From Caldilinea sp. CFX5 (GTDB taxonomy: Bacteria; Chloroflexota; Anaerolineae; Caldilineales; Caldilineaceae): a DNA stretch of 64,000 nucleotides. This document shows positions 1-7,120 of this stretch, piece after piece (within the stretch, counting starts at the first letter, position 1; the number at the start of each line of letters is the position of its first letter). The notes beneath the pieces are model-generated. The model saw only the letters and a list, made by a program, of their open reading frames with translations, made no database searches and was not told the DNA's origin. The stretch lies in NCBI GenBank assembly GCA_021405325.1, contig QWII01000005.1:129869-193868 (forward strand). Direction: 5' to 3'. The translations under genes and the position numbers were made by a program.

Positions 1-2
1 TT

Positions 3-170
3 GTCGGTAAAAGGATCTTTCGGTTGCCTGATCCCTCGCCTTTGTTCGATCTCCGCGCCCTTGCGTTGACGTTGATCCGCCTGACGGCGCCGGGGGCCAG
101 CCCCCAAACCCCCGCTGGGGGCGCCCTCCCCCAGACCCCCCGCTGGGGCGCGCCCCAGACCCCACAATGA
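3..170 (+). CDS. Possible 3' end of a gene cut by the window edge
   Basis: This frame is open from the left edge to a TGA at 168-170. The first 30 or so codons read like ordinary protein (VGKRIFRLPDPSPLFDLRAL). The rest runs through GC-rich palindromes and becomes a Pro/Gly-rich tail. The stop overlaps the ATG of the next small frame. No family is recognised and it could be chance. Confidence 0.25.
   Translation, partial: VGKRIFRLPDPSPLFDLRALALTLIRLTAPGASPQTPAGGALPQTPRWGAPQTPQ
89..165. repeat. Cluster of GC-rich palindromes
   Basis: Several overlapping inverted repeats of the form GGGGGC-CAG-CCCCC and CCCCGCTGGGG lie back to back. They resemble the short palindromes with a CTGGG core found elsewhere in this window, for example at 22050 and 23598. 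The function is unknown. Confidence 0.5.
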
Positions 171-298
171 CCGCCCCTGCCCCCCGCCGCCGCCGTAAGG
201 TAGTTGTTGGCCCGTCCCCACTCTTGGAACCAGGGCGACTTGGAACCATACCCGCCAAAACCCCTCCCTGCGGGCTTCCGGTAGGGAGATCGCGGTAA
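167..298 (+). CDS. Possible 43-residue basic peptide
   Basis: The ATG at 167 overlaps the preceding TGA (ATGA arrangement). The frame encodes a short peptide with an Arg run near its start (APRRRRK). There is no clear Shine-Dalgarno site and no family match. It may simply be chance reading of GC-rich sequence. Confidence 0.15.
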   Translation: MTAPAPRRRRKVVVGPSPLLEPGRLGTIPAKTPPCGLPVGRSR

Positions 299-355
299 CT
301 GGATCACGATCCGGCGCTCTCGCTGTTGCTTGGAACCGCGCCACTGACTTGGAAC
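223..355. repeat. Four direct copies of CTTGGAAC
   Basis: The octamer CTTGGAAC starts at 223, 239, 329 and 348, forming two close pairs 16 and 19 bp apart. Such paired direct repeats could be binding sites for a phage regulator or replication protein. This is inferred from spacing only. Confidence 0.35.
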
Positions 356-598
356 AACCCATATCCGGTGGTGTGGTGGGGTGCCTCTCGTTTGTGGCCG
401 GTGCCCCCTTGATGCGGTTTGGGGTGACAGGCCGCGCATCTGTAACAAAATTGACAGGCAACCCTAATACCTTTTGTCTCTTTTTGTGGTAAAATATGTG
501 TGTATTTCAGTGTTTTCTTGGGGGATTGCAACCAATCCATCAAGCTAATTTTGTTGGGGCCGCCGCCCCCTTTTCCTAATCTTGGAGGATTACAACCT

Positions 599-958
599 AT
601 GTCACCACGATCACCGCAATTCAAATCAATTCTGTATAAGGCTTTTTCATCTGGCGCGTTTTTGGGCGTCACCGTCCAGGCCCGCCGCCGTCCTTTCCGC
701 TGGCCCTCCATTCGATTCTATTTCCGCCACGAGCTAAATCAATTAAAGTTTGCCGCCCGCCTGGAGGAGCTAGGCCCGATTTTTGCCCGTGATCACCAAT
801 TGGGCGATGCCGTTGGGGTGAAATCCGGCACGGTTTTTTATGTTGAATTGCCCCTATCCTCTGTGCGCGCCATCTCCGCCGCCCACCCGCTGGCCCTCCC
901 CGTTGCCGGTGGCGTGCGTGGCGTGCCGTCCATTCTGGCGGAATTGTCCGCCCTGTAA
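599..958 (+). CDS. Small phage protein of unknown function
   Basis: This encodes 119 residues. The ATG at 599 is preferred over the longer frame because GGAGGAT lies just upstream and the earlier codons are low quality. The N-terminal half is basic (QARRRPFRW), followed by an alternating hydrophobic segment with no obvious membrane span. It is the first convincing gene of the left phage arm, and a strong terminator hairpin follows 18 bases after the stop. No family is recognised. The upstream region contains TTGACA and a TAAAAT box, but at non-standard spacing. Confidence 0.5.
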   Translation: MSPRSPQFKSILYKAFSSGAFLGVTVQARRRPFRWPSIRFYFRHELNQLKFAARLEELGPIFARDHQLGDAVGVKSGTVFYVELPLSSVRAISAAHPLALPVAGGVRGVPSILAELSAL

Positions 959-975
959 TTTTATCGCTCCCCTCC

Positions 976-1006
976 GCGCCGGCATCCCCTGCCGGCGCAT
1001 TTTTTT
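976..1006 (+). terminator. Intrinsic terminator
   Basis: A 9-bp perfect stem, GCGCCGGCA/TGCCGGCGC, with a 5-base loop is followed by a run of seven T residues. It sits right after the 599-958 gene. Confidence 0.8.
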
Positions 1007-1050
1007 GCCCTCATCCTATTGAGTTTGACATTTTATAGATACTCTCTGCC

Positions 1051-1338
1051 ATGCCATGCCATCACCAATGCAGCCTAATCCGTTGCCCCAGTTGTCCGCC
1101 TGCGCTCCCGCCCACCACCGCCGCGCCGCTCCTGCGCCGCATTGCCATCACCCCTCACTGTTGCCCGTGCCGTGCATGTGGTGCCTGGGTGCTCGTGCTG
1201 GATAGTGGCGCAGAATCCCCCTATTATCTGTGCTATGCCTGCTACGCTTGCGCCCCTGCCTCCGCACCATCCCGCTGGCGCGCTGGTCGGCCTGCCGCTC
1301 TCAACCATGCCGCCCAATCGCAACTTTCGCTTTTTTAA
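1051..1338 (+). CDS. Possible small cysteine-rich zinc-binding protein
   Basis: This 95-residue frame has CPSC near the N-terminus, CCPCRACG in the middle and LCYACYAC further on. The spacing is consistent with one or two zinc ribbons. A Pro/Ala-rich tail follows. No clear ribosome binding site is visible, and overlapping frames in this GC-rich stretch are also open, so the call is tentative. The gene at 5629 also carries a CxxC pair, so small zinc proteins seem common in this phage arm. Confidence 0.35.
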   Translation: MPCHHQCSLIRCPSCPPALPPTTAAPLLRRIAITPHCCPCRACGAWVLVLDSGAESPYYLCYACYACAPASAPSRWRAGRPAALNHAAQSQLSLF

Positions 1339-1380
1339 GGCGTCGCATGAATTATGATGAAATTTTAAGAATTTTACCCT

Positions 1381-1410
1381 TGACAGTGGCCGGAATTCCG
1401 CCTTCTGTCA
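1381..1410. promoter_or_regulatory. 30-bp palindrome, possible operator
   Basis: TGACAG and CTGTCA flank a centre of CGGAATTCCG, with 24 of 30 positions symmetric. It lies directly upstream of a promoter-like sequence at 1422-1450 and has no T run, so an operator fits better than a terminator. Confidence 0.4.
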
Positions 1411-1421
1411 GCATTCTGTAT

Positions 1422-1450
1422 TTGCATTTATTGATTTTTTGAGGTAAAAT
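1422..1450 (+). promoter_or_regulatory. Putative sigma-70 promoter
   Basis: TTGCAT and TAAAAT are separated by 17 bases. The -10 context GGTAAAATAT followed by TGT also occurs at 488-500, upstream of the 599 gene. It would drive the untranslated region at 1451-1887 and the nuclease-like gene at 1888. Confidence 0.4.
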
Positions 1451-1760
1451 ATCTGTATGATAATTTAGCTTTTACAAAGTAGGCCCGCCGCCGAACCGTC
1501 ACGAAGACGCAGCAACGCCACCGAAACGATTGTGATCTTTTGTCCACCTAGTGCGCATACGTGGTTGAAGGATTGCAACTCTAATTAGTTGTAAGCGAGA
1601 GAGCATCCCCAGACGCAGACGCAGCAGGCCAAAAAATAAAGGCTAATTCATAGGGCTTTTTGGTAGCACTTTAGGCCCCAAATTAAATGCTCCCCAGGCG
1701 GATGCTACGGGTTTTGTTTGCTGGTCGCTGTTGAACTGTTCTCCCCGCCCTGGTAACAAA

Positions 1761-1786
1761 AGCGCATCTCTTCGAGCAGATGTGCT
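1761..1786. repeat. TCGAGCAG-type hairpin, copy 1
   Basis: AGCGCATCT and AGATGTGCTT pair around the loop CTTCGAGC. The same loop core TCGAGCAG recurs at 2838, 8641 and 25681. Confidence 0.6.
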
Positions 1787-1821
1787 TGAAAAATGAACAG
1801 TTGAAGACGAAACCAGCCACG

Positions 1822-1845
1822 GGCGACTAGTCGCGACTAGTCGCC
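1822..1845. repeat. Perfect 24-bp palindrome
   Basis: The half-site is GGCGACTAGTCG followed by its exact reverse complement, which also makes two tandem CGACTAGTCG palindromes. It may be an operator or a recombinase site. It lies 43 bp before the 1888 gene. Confidence 0.6.
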
Positions 1846-1887
1846 GCCCTGACGTGTTTTTTTACGTTCCTTGAAGGATTGCAACCT

Positions 1888-2193
1888 ATGACCGTGTATC
1901 TTTTGCACTACTTTTACCCGATCAGCAATCGCCACACTGCGCAGCACTATCTAGGCTTCGCTTACAACATAGATCGCCGCATCCAACAGCAGCGCCGCGG
2001 CAAAAAAGGGATAGCTGCCAATTTTTGCCACGTTGCCAAAACCCGAAAAATCCCATTTGTTGTGGCGCGGGAATGGAAAGACGGTGACCGGAAGCTAGAG
2101 CGCCGCCTGAAAAATCGCAAAAACCATCGGAAACTTTGTCCCTTGTGCAATGGATCGATTCCACCGTTGTCACATGATGTCAATTTTTATTAG
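1888..2193 (+). CDS. GIY-YIG-like endonuclease family protein
   Basis: This encodes 101 residues. The N-terminus has TVYLLHYF and, about 20 residues later, HYLGFAYNIDRRIQ, the layout of the GIY-YIG nuclease fold in small actinobacterial and phage proteins. A Glu in KLERRLKNRKN sits where the family has its acidic residue, and LCPLCNG near the end forms a CxxC pair. The ATG at 1888 is chosen because GAAGGA lies 9 bases upstream. Such proteins nick DNA in homing, repair or restriction. Here it follows a structured untranslated region, which would fit a homing role, but that is inference. Confidence 0.6.
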   Translation: MTVYLLHYFYPISNRHTAQHYLGFAYNIDRRIQQQRRGKKGIAANFCHVAKTRKIPFVVAREWKDGDRKLERRLKNRKNHRKLCPLCNGSIPPLSHDVNFY

Positions 2194-2306
2194 TGTCTTG
2201 CCCAGGAGCCTGCACAGAAAAACGCTTTTATGCAGACAGTTTGCGCAGGATAACCGCAGGCAGACGCGCCGGTTTGCGCACCTCTTTTTCGCCAGGAAAT
2301 CAGAAC

Positions 2307-2588
2307 ATGAGTGCTATTTTGCCCCAATCCAACCTAGAGGACGCTTGTTTGGTCGCCCATACGTGGGGCTTTGACGACAGTCTAACCGGCTTGCGCCGCC
2401 GACCCGCTGAATATTTTGATCTTGACTCTCTCCAGTGGGACGCTTATGAACAGGGGTATCAGGAGGGAGTTGAGTTTATTTTCCGATTGGGCAGCCGGCG
2501 CACCCCCTATCAACTAGGGATCGCCATTGAACGCCCCCATGATTTTCTGGTCGATGAGGAGGACCGCTACCGTGAACGCCGATTTTAA
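2307..2588 (+). CDS. Small acidic repeat-motif phage protein
   Basis: This encodes 93 residues. The ATG at 2307 follows AGGAAA; the longer frame from 2193 is less likely. The core ACLVAHTWGFDDSLTGL with DAYEQGYQEG matches the N-terminal module of the 3259 gene (AVAERWGKEDALAGL, HAYEIGYLQ), so the two are paralogues. The unit looks like a short helical hairpin ending in a GY..G motif. The function is unknown. The 3' end overlaps the next gene by 17 bp. Confidence 0.5.
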   Translation: MSAILPQSNLEDACLVAHTWGFDDSLTGLRRRPAEYFDLDSLQWDAYEQGYQEGVEFIFRLGSRRTPYQLGIAIERPHDFLVDEEDRYRERRF

Positions 2589-3171
2589 TCAGCCAGTTTT
2601 GCCCTTCGCCATCTGGATCGCCGCCGTTGACCTGCTTTGTCTGGAAGCATGGCACGTAGACGCCTACACCATTGGCCCCCAACCGTGGGAGCTATGGCAC
2701 GAAAACGGCTGGACACCAGAACGCGCCGTCATGGAGCTGTCTACGCCCACTGTCCGGGAGCCCGCTGGGCGCGACATTGAGGATCTTGTCTGGCTACTAA
2801 ATCAGCCCACCATTGCCAGCAACAGTGCTTTTTTAATGCGCACCTTCTCGAGCAGGTGCGCTCATAGGAGGATTATGCACACCGACGATCATCTATTCGC
2901 TATGCCCGAACTGCCCCCCAGCGAAGTCATTGAAATTGCGCTCCGCTATCTAGACATCCAAGAAGCTGTTGCCTACCCGCCAGCCACCCGCGAGCAAAAG
3001 ATCCGCGCTCTGGAGCGTTTGGGGATCACCGTACAACCGGATCAACACCCGCTCACCGCCTGGACGCTTGCCATGTGCCGCGAAAACGGTTTGCCGGAGC
3101 AAAGACCTTCTATTCTCATTGGCGAAGCCGCTCAAGAACTTTGCCCCAAGTGGGTCTGGTGGTTAGCGTAA
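2572..3171 (+). CDS. Hypothetical phage protein with an in-frame hairpin insertion and internal restart
   Basis: The frame starts at GTG 2572 behind GAGGAGGA and runs for 199 codons. Halfway along, the hairpin repeat at 2838-2861 is read through in frame as RTFSSRCA. It is followed at once by TAGGAGGATT and an ATG at 2875, a much better start signal than usual inside a gene. This could be two genes fused by loss of a stop, with the second product 98 residues (2875-3171), or one gene with an insertion. Neither half matches a known family; the second half is mostly helical. Confidence 0.45.
   Translation: MNADFNQPVLPFAIWIAAVDLLCLEAWHVDAYTIGPQPWELWHENGWTPERAVMELSTPTVREPAGRDIEDLVWLLNQPTIASNSAFLMRTFSSRCAHRRIMHTDDHLFAMPELPPSEVIEIALRYLDIQEAVAYPPATREQKIRALERLGITVQPDQHPLTAWTLAMCRENGLPEQRPSILIGEAAQELCPKWVWWLA
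2838..2861. repeat. TCGAGCAG-type hairpin, copy 2
   Basis: GCGCACCT and AGGTGCGC form a perfect 8-bp stem around the loop TCTCGAGC. It lies 5-15 bases before a strong ribosome binding site and is almost identical to the copy at 25681. Confidence 0.7.
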
Positions 3172-3258
3172 CTCTGGTTGCCGAGGCCGTTTGGTTGGGT
3201 ATAGCCCTTTGCTCTAAGCATTTGCCGAAAGGCTGCACCCTCATTCACAGGACGAACA

Positions 3259-3873
3259 ATGGAAACCGCATTTTATAACACCTATGCGATCCCCACCCAG
3301 GCAGAAGCTTGCGCCGTTGCCGAGCGGTGGGGCAAGGAAGACGCCCTGGCCGGACTGGACAACAACGCCGCCACCTATTACACCCCCGACAGCCCCGAAT
3401 GGCACGCCTATGAAATTGGCTATTTACAAAGCAAGCGGCAAATCGTCCAAACCGCCCCGCTACGCCCGACAGGCGCCCACGTATCCACCCTGCCGCCCAG
3501 TTTGGTGATGCTCCGCGGCTATGAAACTGCTTTTTTCAAACGCCCGATCTGTGCAGCCTTGCCCAGTCAGCCCGCCGAACGTTGCGACTATCTGCGCGGC
3601 TATGCCAAAGGTACGGCACTGCAACGCCAAATTCTATCCGCAGCGCCCGCCAGCCATTCCCCTGGTCTGTGGGCGCTGCGCGGTTACGAAGACGCCCTAT
3701 TCGAGCGCCCGATCCGCCCCGGCTTGCCCAACCAGTTCACAGATTGCTATGACTACCTGATCGGGTATGCCGAAGGCGCCGCCATGTTACAGAAAATTCT
3801 AGCGGCGCCGCCACCCCTTGCGCCTGTCGATGATGACCAACCAATCTTTTATTTTAAGGAGACCGAACAATGA
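3259..3873 (+). CDS. Three-module repeat protein of phage early region
   Basis: This encodes 204 residues. The N-terminal 50 residues are homologous to the 2307 protein. Two further modules follow, LRGYETAFFKRPI...DYLRGYAKG and LRGYEDALFERPI...DYLIGYAEG, each about 55-60 residues. All modules end in a GY..G helix. No enzyme motif is visible, so a binding or scaffolding role is possible. The last codons overlap the ERF gene in an ATGA arrangement, which suggests co-translation with the recombination protein. Confidence 0.55.
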   Translation: METAFYNTYAIPTQAEACAVAERWGKEDALAGLDNNAATYYTPDSPEWHAYEIGYLQSKRQIVQTAPLRPTGAHVSTLPPSLVMLRGYETAFFKRPICAALPSQPAERCDYLRGYAKGTALQRQILSAAPASHSPGLWALRGYEDALFERPIRPGLPNQFTDCYDYLIGYAEGAAMLQKILAAPPPLAPVDDDQPIFYFKETEQ

Positions 3874-4811
3874 GTAACAACACCAACCTGTTAGCCGAGT
3901 TGAGCAAGCCGTTTCATCCTTCCCGCATTACCTGGCGCCCCGGTGCGCTGACGGGCAAAAAGGACAAAGCCCTTGCCCTGGCCTACGCCGACTTGCGAGC
4001 GTACCAAAATCGCTTGGATGAAGTGTGCGGTATGGACTGGTCCGTCAGTTACACAGCATGGGGTGATCGCATCATCTGCCACCTGACCATTAACGGCATC
4101 ACCCGTAGCAGCACCGGCGAGGCCGATAGTGATTCCGAACGCTCGGAGATTGCCGGCACCTCAGCGGAAGCGCAAGCCTTTAAGCGCGCCTGCGCTATGT
4201 TCTCTTTAGGGCGCTACCTCTATAGCTTGCCTTCTCTTTGGGTAGAGTATGACGCCCCCAACCAACGCTTTACCGAAAAGAGCAAAGCGCGCCTCTATAG
4301 CATCATTGCTCAGCACTATCAGCGCTTTTTGAATGGACAAGAAACCGCTGTGCTTGACGAACAGGCAGAGGAACGGGACCCCGCTGGGGGCGAACCCACA
4401 CCGCCAGCCGCAGAGCCAGCGCCAGCCGCCGGGGTGCCCGCTGGTTCCCAGGCCACGCCGCCAGCCACGCCCCCAAATGACGAGCAAGACAACCCCTTCA
4501 ATGATCTGCGGGATGAACTCAAAAAGACTGGCAAAGCGCTATTTCCCAAGGATTGGGACAAGGTCGAACCCTGGTTCATCACACGCTGGACGACCAAAAA
4601 CAGCCCCACCAATGTGCGTAGTCTGGCCGCCGATCTCACCCTGAGCGAACTAGAAGCCGTGCTTGCTGCCCTGGTGGAACACGCGCCGATTGCTCAAACG
4701 GAGTGGCAGAAAAGCAAGGCAATGCCACCGCCGCGCCCAGAGGTCCTCCGCCGCCCAAACGGCGCCCGACGCCAGAAACCAACGCCAGCCCCTATCAACC
4801 AGCGGTTTTAG
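3870..4811 (+). CDS. ERF/Rad52-type single-strand annealing protein
   Basis: This encodes 313 residues. The first 160 resemble the Rad52/ERF annealing fold: RITWRPGALTGKK, then LALAYADLRAYQNRLDEV, WSVSYTAWGDRIICHLTI, and SEIAGTSAEAQAFKRACAMF with GRYLY. This family anneals complementary single strands during phage replication and recombination. A Pro/Ala-rich linker (residues about 165-205) leads to a C-terminal helical segment, as usual in the family. It is coupled by ATGA to the gene before it. No exonuclease or SSB partner was recognised nearby. Confidence 0.8.
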   Translation: MSNNTNLLAELSKPFHPSRITWRPGALTGKKDKALALAYADLRAYQNRLDEVCGMDWSVSYTAWGDRIICHLTINGITRSSTGEADSDSERSEIAGTSAEAQAFKRACAMFSLGRYLYSLPSLWVEYDAPNQRFTEKSKARLYSIIAQHYQRFLNGQETAVLDEQAEERDPAGGEPTPPAAEPAPAAGVPAGSQATPPATPPNDEQDNPFNDLRDELKKTGKALFPKDWDKVEPWFITRWTTKNSPTNVRSLAADLTLSELEAVLAALVEHAPIAQTEWQKSKAMPPPRPEVLRRPNGARRQKPTPAPINQRF

Positions 4812-4953
4812 GGCGCATAAACTCAGCAGCACGCAAAAAGCGCTCCTGCTGGACGCCCTCCATCTCTACCGCCGCCAGATCTCCCCCGATCTGGTGAATG
4901 CACTGCAAGAGTTGATCGCCGCGGCCCACACTGCCGCCTATTTTTCAGAATAA
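4663..4953 (+). CDS. Possible small overlapping gene after the ERF gene
   Basis: This frame overlaps the last 149 bp of the ERF gene and continues to 4953. Only the part after 4811 reads like protein (STQKALLLDALHLYRRQ, then LQELIAAAHTAAYF), which would make amphipathic helices. The start is a TTG without a good ribosome binding site. It may be a real small protein with a different start, or a +1 frame extension of the ERF protein. Confidence 0.25.
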   Translation: MLPWWNTRRLLKRSGRKARQCHRRAQRSSAAQTAPDARNQRQPLSTSGFRAHKLSSTQKALLLDALHLYRRQISPDLVNALQELIAAAHTAAYFSE

Positions 4954-5005
4954 CAGGGCGGGCTAATTTATCGGCCCGCCTCCAACACACCCAGGAACAA
5001 CACAC

Positions 5006-5332
5006 ATGAAACGCAAAGCCACACCAGCCCAAATCGCCGCCGCCCAAGCCCATATTCGCCGCTGGGAAACGCCCCGCACCCCAGCAGAAGAGATCCGTCT
5101 GAAAATGGTTCTCAACGGCTGGACCGACCCCCAACGCGTCACCATTGACAATACCCTCTATATCGCCGCCATAACTGGATCAGCTACCGTCTTTATCAAA
5201 GGCGAAGACGGCGCCTACGAGGTGATCATCGCCGGCAACGACCCCGCCGTCGGCGCCGACCTCCAGTTGCCACGCATCCCCAGCCCCGGCGTGATCTGCG
5301 AAATCTGGCGGCTGATGAACTTGCGAGGGTAG
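5006..5332 (+). CDS. Hypothetical phage protein, 108 aa
   Basis: It starts at ATG 5006 after a weak purine stretch. The N-terminus is helical and basic (RKATPAQIAAAQAHIRRWE), followed by a beta-rich part with YIAAITGSATVFIKGEDGAYEVI. No known domain is seen. It is the first of three closely packed small genes (5006, 5336, 5629). Confidence 0.55.
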   Translation: MKRKATPAQIAAAQAHIRRWETPRTPAEEIRLKMVLNGWTDPQRVTIDNTLYIAAITGSATVFIKGEDGAYEVIIAGNDPAVGADLQLPRIPSPGVICEIWRLMNLRG

Positions 5333-5335
5333 GCC

Positions 5336-5632
5336 ATGACTGAGGTTAAAGCCTGTATTGATCTGTTACGATCAAAATACTATGTGTCGAAAATCGACGC
5401 TGCCTGCGGCGTGCGCCTCTTAGTGCCTCACCAATTCGAGAACGTAAGCGCAGCACGTCAATTCACCGTCCAGCGCAAGCGCAGCTATAACGTCGTCAAA
5501 GAGGAGTACAGCGGCTTTACCGTCCAACGCGGCAGCCAGATCCTCGACGGCCCCCCATTGCCCATTGACTTCTACATCCCTAATGCCAGCCCCGCGCGGG
5601 CGACTAATATGGAGGAGAAACTAACCCTATGA
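5336..5632 (+). CDS. Hypothetical phage protein, 98 aa
   Basis: It starts 3 bases after the previous stop, with GAGGGT as ribosome binding site. It has two similar FTVQR motifs (residues about 43 and 61), a hint of an internal duplication. It overlaps the next gene by ATGA, so the pair is probably co-translated. No family is recognised. Confidence 0.55.
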   Translation: MTEVKACIDLLRSKYYVSKIDAACGVRLLVPHQFENVSAARQFTVQRKRSYNVVKEEYSGFTVQRGSQILDGPPLPIDFYIPNASPARATNMEEKLTL

Positions 5633-5862
5633 CAGACCTTGCTTTCTTCATCGTCACGGGTGGCCGCACCCACTGGTACAATGACGCCGGCGAGCTAATC
5701 ATTCAATCCCGACCAGGCGACCGCTGCGCCACCTGCGGTGCGCATCTATCCACCGGCGAAGGCCACTACTACTCCGACATCAAAGGCTTTTTGTGCTGGC
5801 TCCACGCCTTGCAACGCTTTATAGCCGAAATACAAGCCAAAGCCCACCCAAACGCCAACTAA
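5629..5862 (+). CDS. Small CxxC protein
   Basis: This encodes 77 residues. The centre has CATCGAHLSTGEGHYY followed by FLCWLHALQRF. The Cys and His residues could bind one zinc ion (CxxC with H or C). Such small zinc proteins are frequent in phage early regions and may bind DNA or a host protein. It is ATGA-coupled to the gene before it. Confidence 0.55.
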   Translation: MTDLAFFIVTGGRTHWYNDAGELIIQSRPGDRCATCGAHLSTGEGHYYSDIKGFLCWLHALQRFIAEIQAKAHPNAN

Positions 5863-5869
5863 CCATCAA

Positions 5870-5915
5870 TCAAATCCGTTGCTGTTCCGAATCCGTTGTG
5901 TAATCCGTTGCAGTT
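5870..5915. repeat. Three copies of AATCCGTTG
   Basis: AATCCGTTG occurs three times with short spacers. A related cluster, AATCCG(T/C)TGTT, lies at 32826-32889 beyond the other end of the phage region. The function is unknown. Confidence 0.5.
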
Positions 5916-5922
5916 TTCGCGC

Positions 5923-5955
5923 GTAGTCATCACCAGCCCCCTAGGTGATGACTAC
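5923..5955. repeat. 12-bp perfect hairpin upstream of 5976 gene
   Basis: GTAGTCATCACC and GGTGATGACTAC flank a 9-base loop. There is no T run. A diverged copy lies at 6534-6562, in front of the paralogous gene, so the hairpin was duplicated with the gene and may act in its regulation. Confidence 0.65.
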
Positions 5956-5975
5956 ACCGTAGTACCAGGAACAAT

Positions 5976-6527
5976 ATGTTGAAACACCTGCTCGATTTCA
6001 CCCTATTTCATAACCTTTGCCGCCACCTGAGTCACTCACCCGGTGCAGATTGGTCAGTGACTACAATATATGAGAAACCCGTCCTTCTCCATACCACTGG
6101 CCTAGAGGTCGCTGGTTATGTGAACACTTATACCCACCGACTACACTTCAAACCCCACCAGATGCACCAGGGGCGAGATCTGTACCATATCAAACCACCA
6201 TCAATTTCCGTAAACTCGCATCGTCAAGTCAGCGAAATTGCCACCGAGTTCACCCGCCGTTTAGAACCCGCTGCCCTCGACTGGTGGACCAAAGCCATCG
6301 CGTGGCGCGCCCAGCGCGCTGCCCATCAGCAGCGCACGGCGGACTATGCCACCATGCTAACCCTCATTGGTCATGGTCATGAACTATCTGGCTATCGATA
6401 CCCGGTCATCGTCAGCTATGGTTCCAGCAACTGGAAAGCCACCATCCACGACGATGGGACCGTCACCCTGGAGCTGCGCCGCATCTCATTTGAAGACGCT
6501 GCCCAGATTGTCGAAAGCCTAAAATAA
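5976..6527 (+). CDS. Hypothetical phage protein, paralogue A
   Basis: This encodes 183 residues. It is homologous along its whole length to the next gene (176 aa). Both have an N-terminal helix, a central beta region with HTTGLEV or HNSGLTF, a motif SVNSHRQVSEIATEFTRRL or TVDRHRTTAKIAAEVHRRL, and a C-terminal segment WKATIHDDGTVTLELRRIS or WSAQLNPTGSVTLHIDTLS. No catalytic motif is visible. Each copy is preceded by the same hairpin type. Confidence 0.55.
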   Translation: MLKHLLDFTLFHNLCRHLSHSPGADWSVTTIYEKPVLLHTTGLEVAGYVNTYTHRLHFKPHQMHQGRDLYHIKPPSISVNSHRQVSEIATEFTRRLEPAALDWWTKAIAWRAQRAAHQQRTADYATMLTLIGHGHELSGYRYPVIVSYGSSNWKATIHDDGTVTLELRRISFEDAAQIVESLK

Positions 6528-6533
6528 TCGCGC

Positions 6534-6562
6534 GTAGTCATCCCCAGCCCCCAGGCGATGAC
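6534..6562. repeat. Diverged copy of the 5923 hairpin
   Basis: GTCATC and GATGAC pair around a loop containing CAGCCCCCAGG. The sequence CGCGTAGTCATC is shared with the 5923 copy. Confidence 0.55.
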
Positions 6563-6587
6563 GACCGCCCACCCAGGAGAAAAACTT

Positions 6588-7118
6588 ATGGTTTCTGCTA
6601 CCAATCATTCATGGCTAAACGCCCTGGCCGCTGCCCTCCCCAACACGACTGTTGAAGGCGAAGATCACCCCTATTTTCTTCACAATTCCGGCCTCACCTT
6701 CTCGGTCTCGGATCAGCGCGACAGATATATGTTCAGCATTCGCAATCTACACGCCGTCAACAGCACCGGCGTGCAATGCCCCATCGCACCACCGCGCCCG
6801 ATCACGGTAGATCGCCATCGCACAACAGCCAAAATTGCCGCCGAAGTCCATCGCCGTTTGCTCCTCCCCGGCCTCCAATGGTTGCCCCAGGCCCTCCAAT
6901 GGCAAGAGCGAGACGCCGCCCAACAGCGCAACCTGACCGCCATCCGCACCCAGTTTCTGGCAGTGGGCAGCCAAAGCGTCATGTCGATTGATCAATTTCG
7001 CGGCTACGATCCCAGTTGGAGCGCTCAACTCAACCCCACCGGATCGGTCACATTGCATATTGACACCCTGTCGCACGATAAAGCCTTAGCGATCATCAAA
7101 TTATTACAGGAGAACTAA
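6588..7118 (+). CDS. Hypothetical phage protein, paralogue B
   Basis: This encodes 176 residues. The ATG at 6588 follows CAGGAG at normal spacing; the longer frame from 6558 lies in the hairpin. It is a paralogue of the 5976 product and probably binds the same class of ligand. It ends 2 bases before the next gene. Confidence 0.55.
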   Translation: MVSATNHSWLNALAAALPNTTVEGEDHPYFLHNSGLTFSVSDQRDRYMFSIRNLHAVNSTGVQCPIAPPRPITVDRHRTTAKIAAEVHRRLLLPGLQWLPQALQWQERDAAQQRNLTAIRTQFLAVGSQSVMSIDQFRGYDPSWSAQLNPTGSVTLHIDTLSHDKALAIIKLLQEN

Positions 7119-7120
7119 CC

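Larger units (their letters stand above)
1451..1887 (+). ncRNA. 437-bp structured region without a gene, possible long leader or ncRNA
   Basis: No credible ORF is seen. The stretch holds several nested inverted repeats. GTAGCA/TGCTAC pair around 1660-1710. GAACTGTTC near 1732 and GAACAGTT near 1795 enclose the hairpin at 1761-1786. A perfect 24-bp palindrome lies at 1822-1845. The motif AAGGATTGCAAC occurs at 1568 and again at 1873, where it forms the ribosome binding context of the next gene. A promoter-like sequence lies at its left end. Whether it is a separate RNA or a 5' leader cannot be told from sequence alone. Confidence 0.3.

Noticed and set aside
523..1886. GGATTGCAAC words at 523, 587 (as GGATTACAAC), 1568 and 1873, like ends of CRISPR repeats
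   Set aside because: They are not evenly spaced and there are no spacers of similar length. At 587 and 1873 they form the ribosome binding context of the genes.
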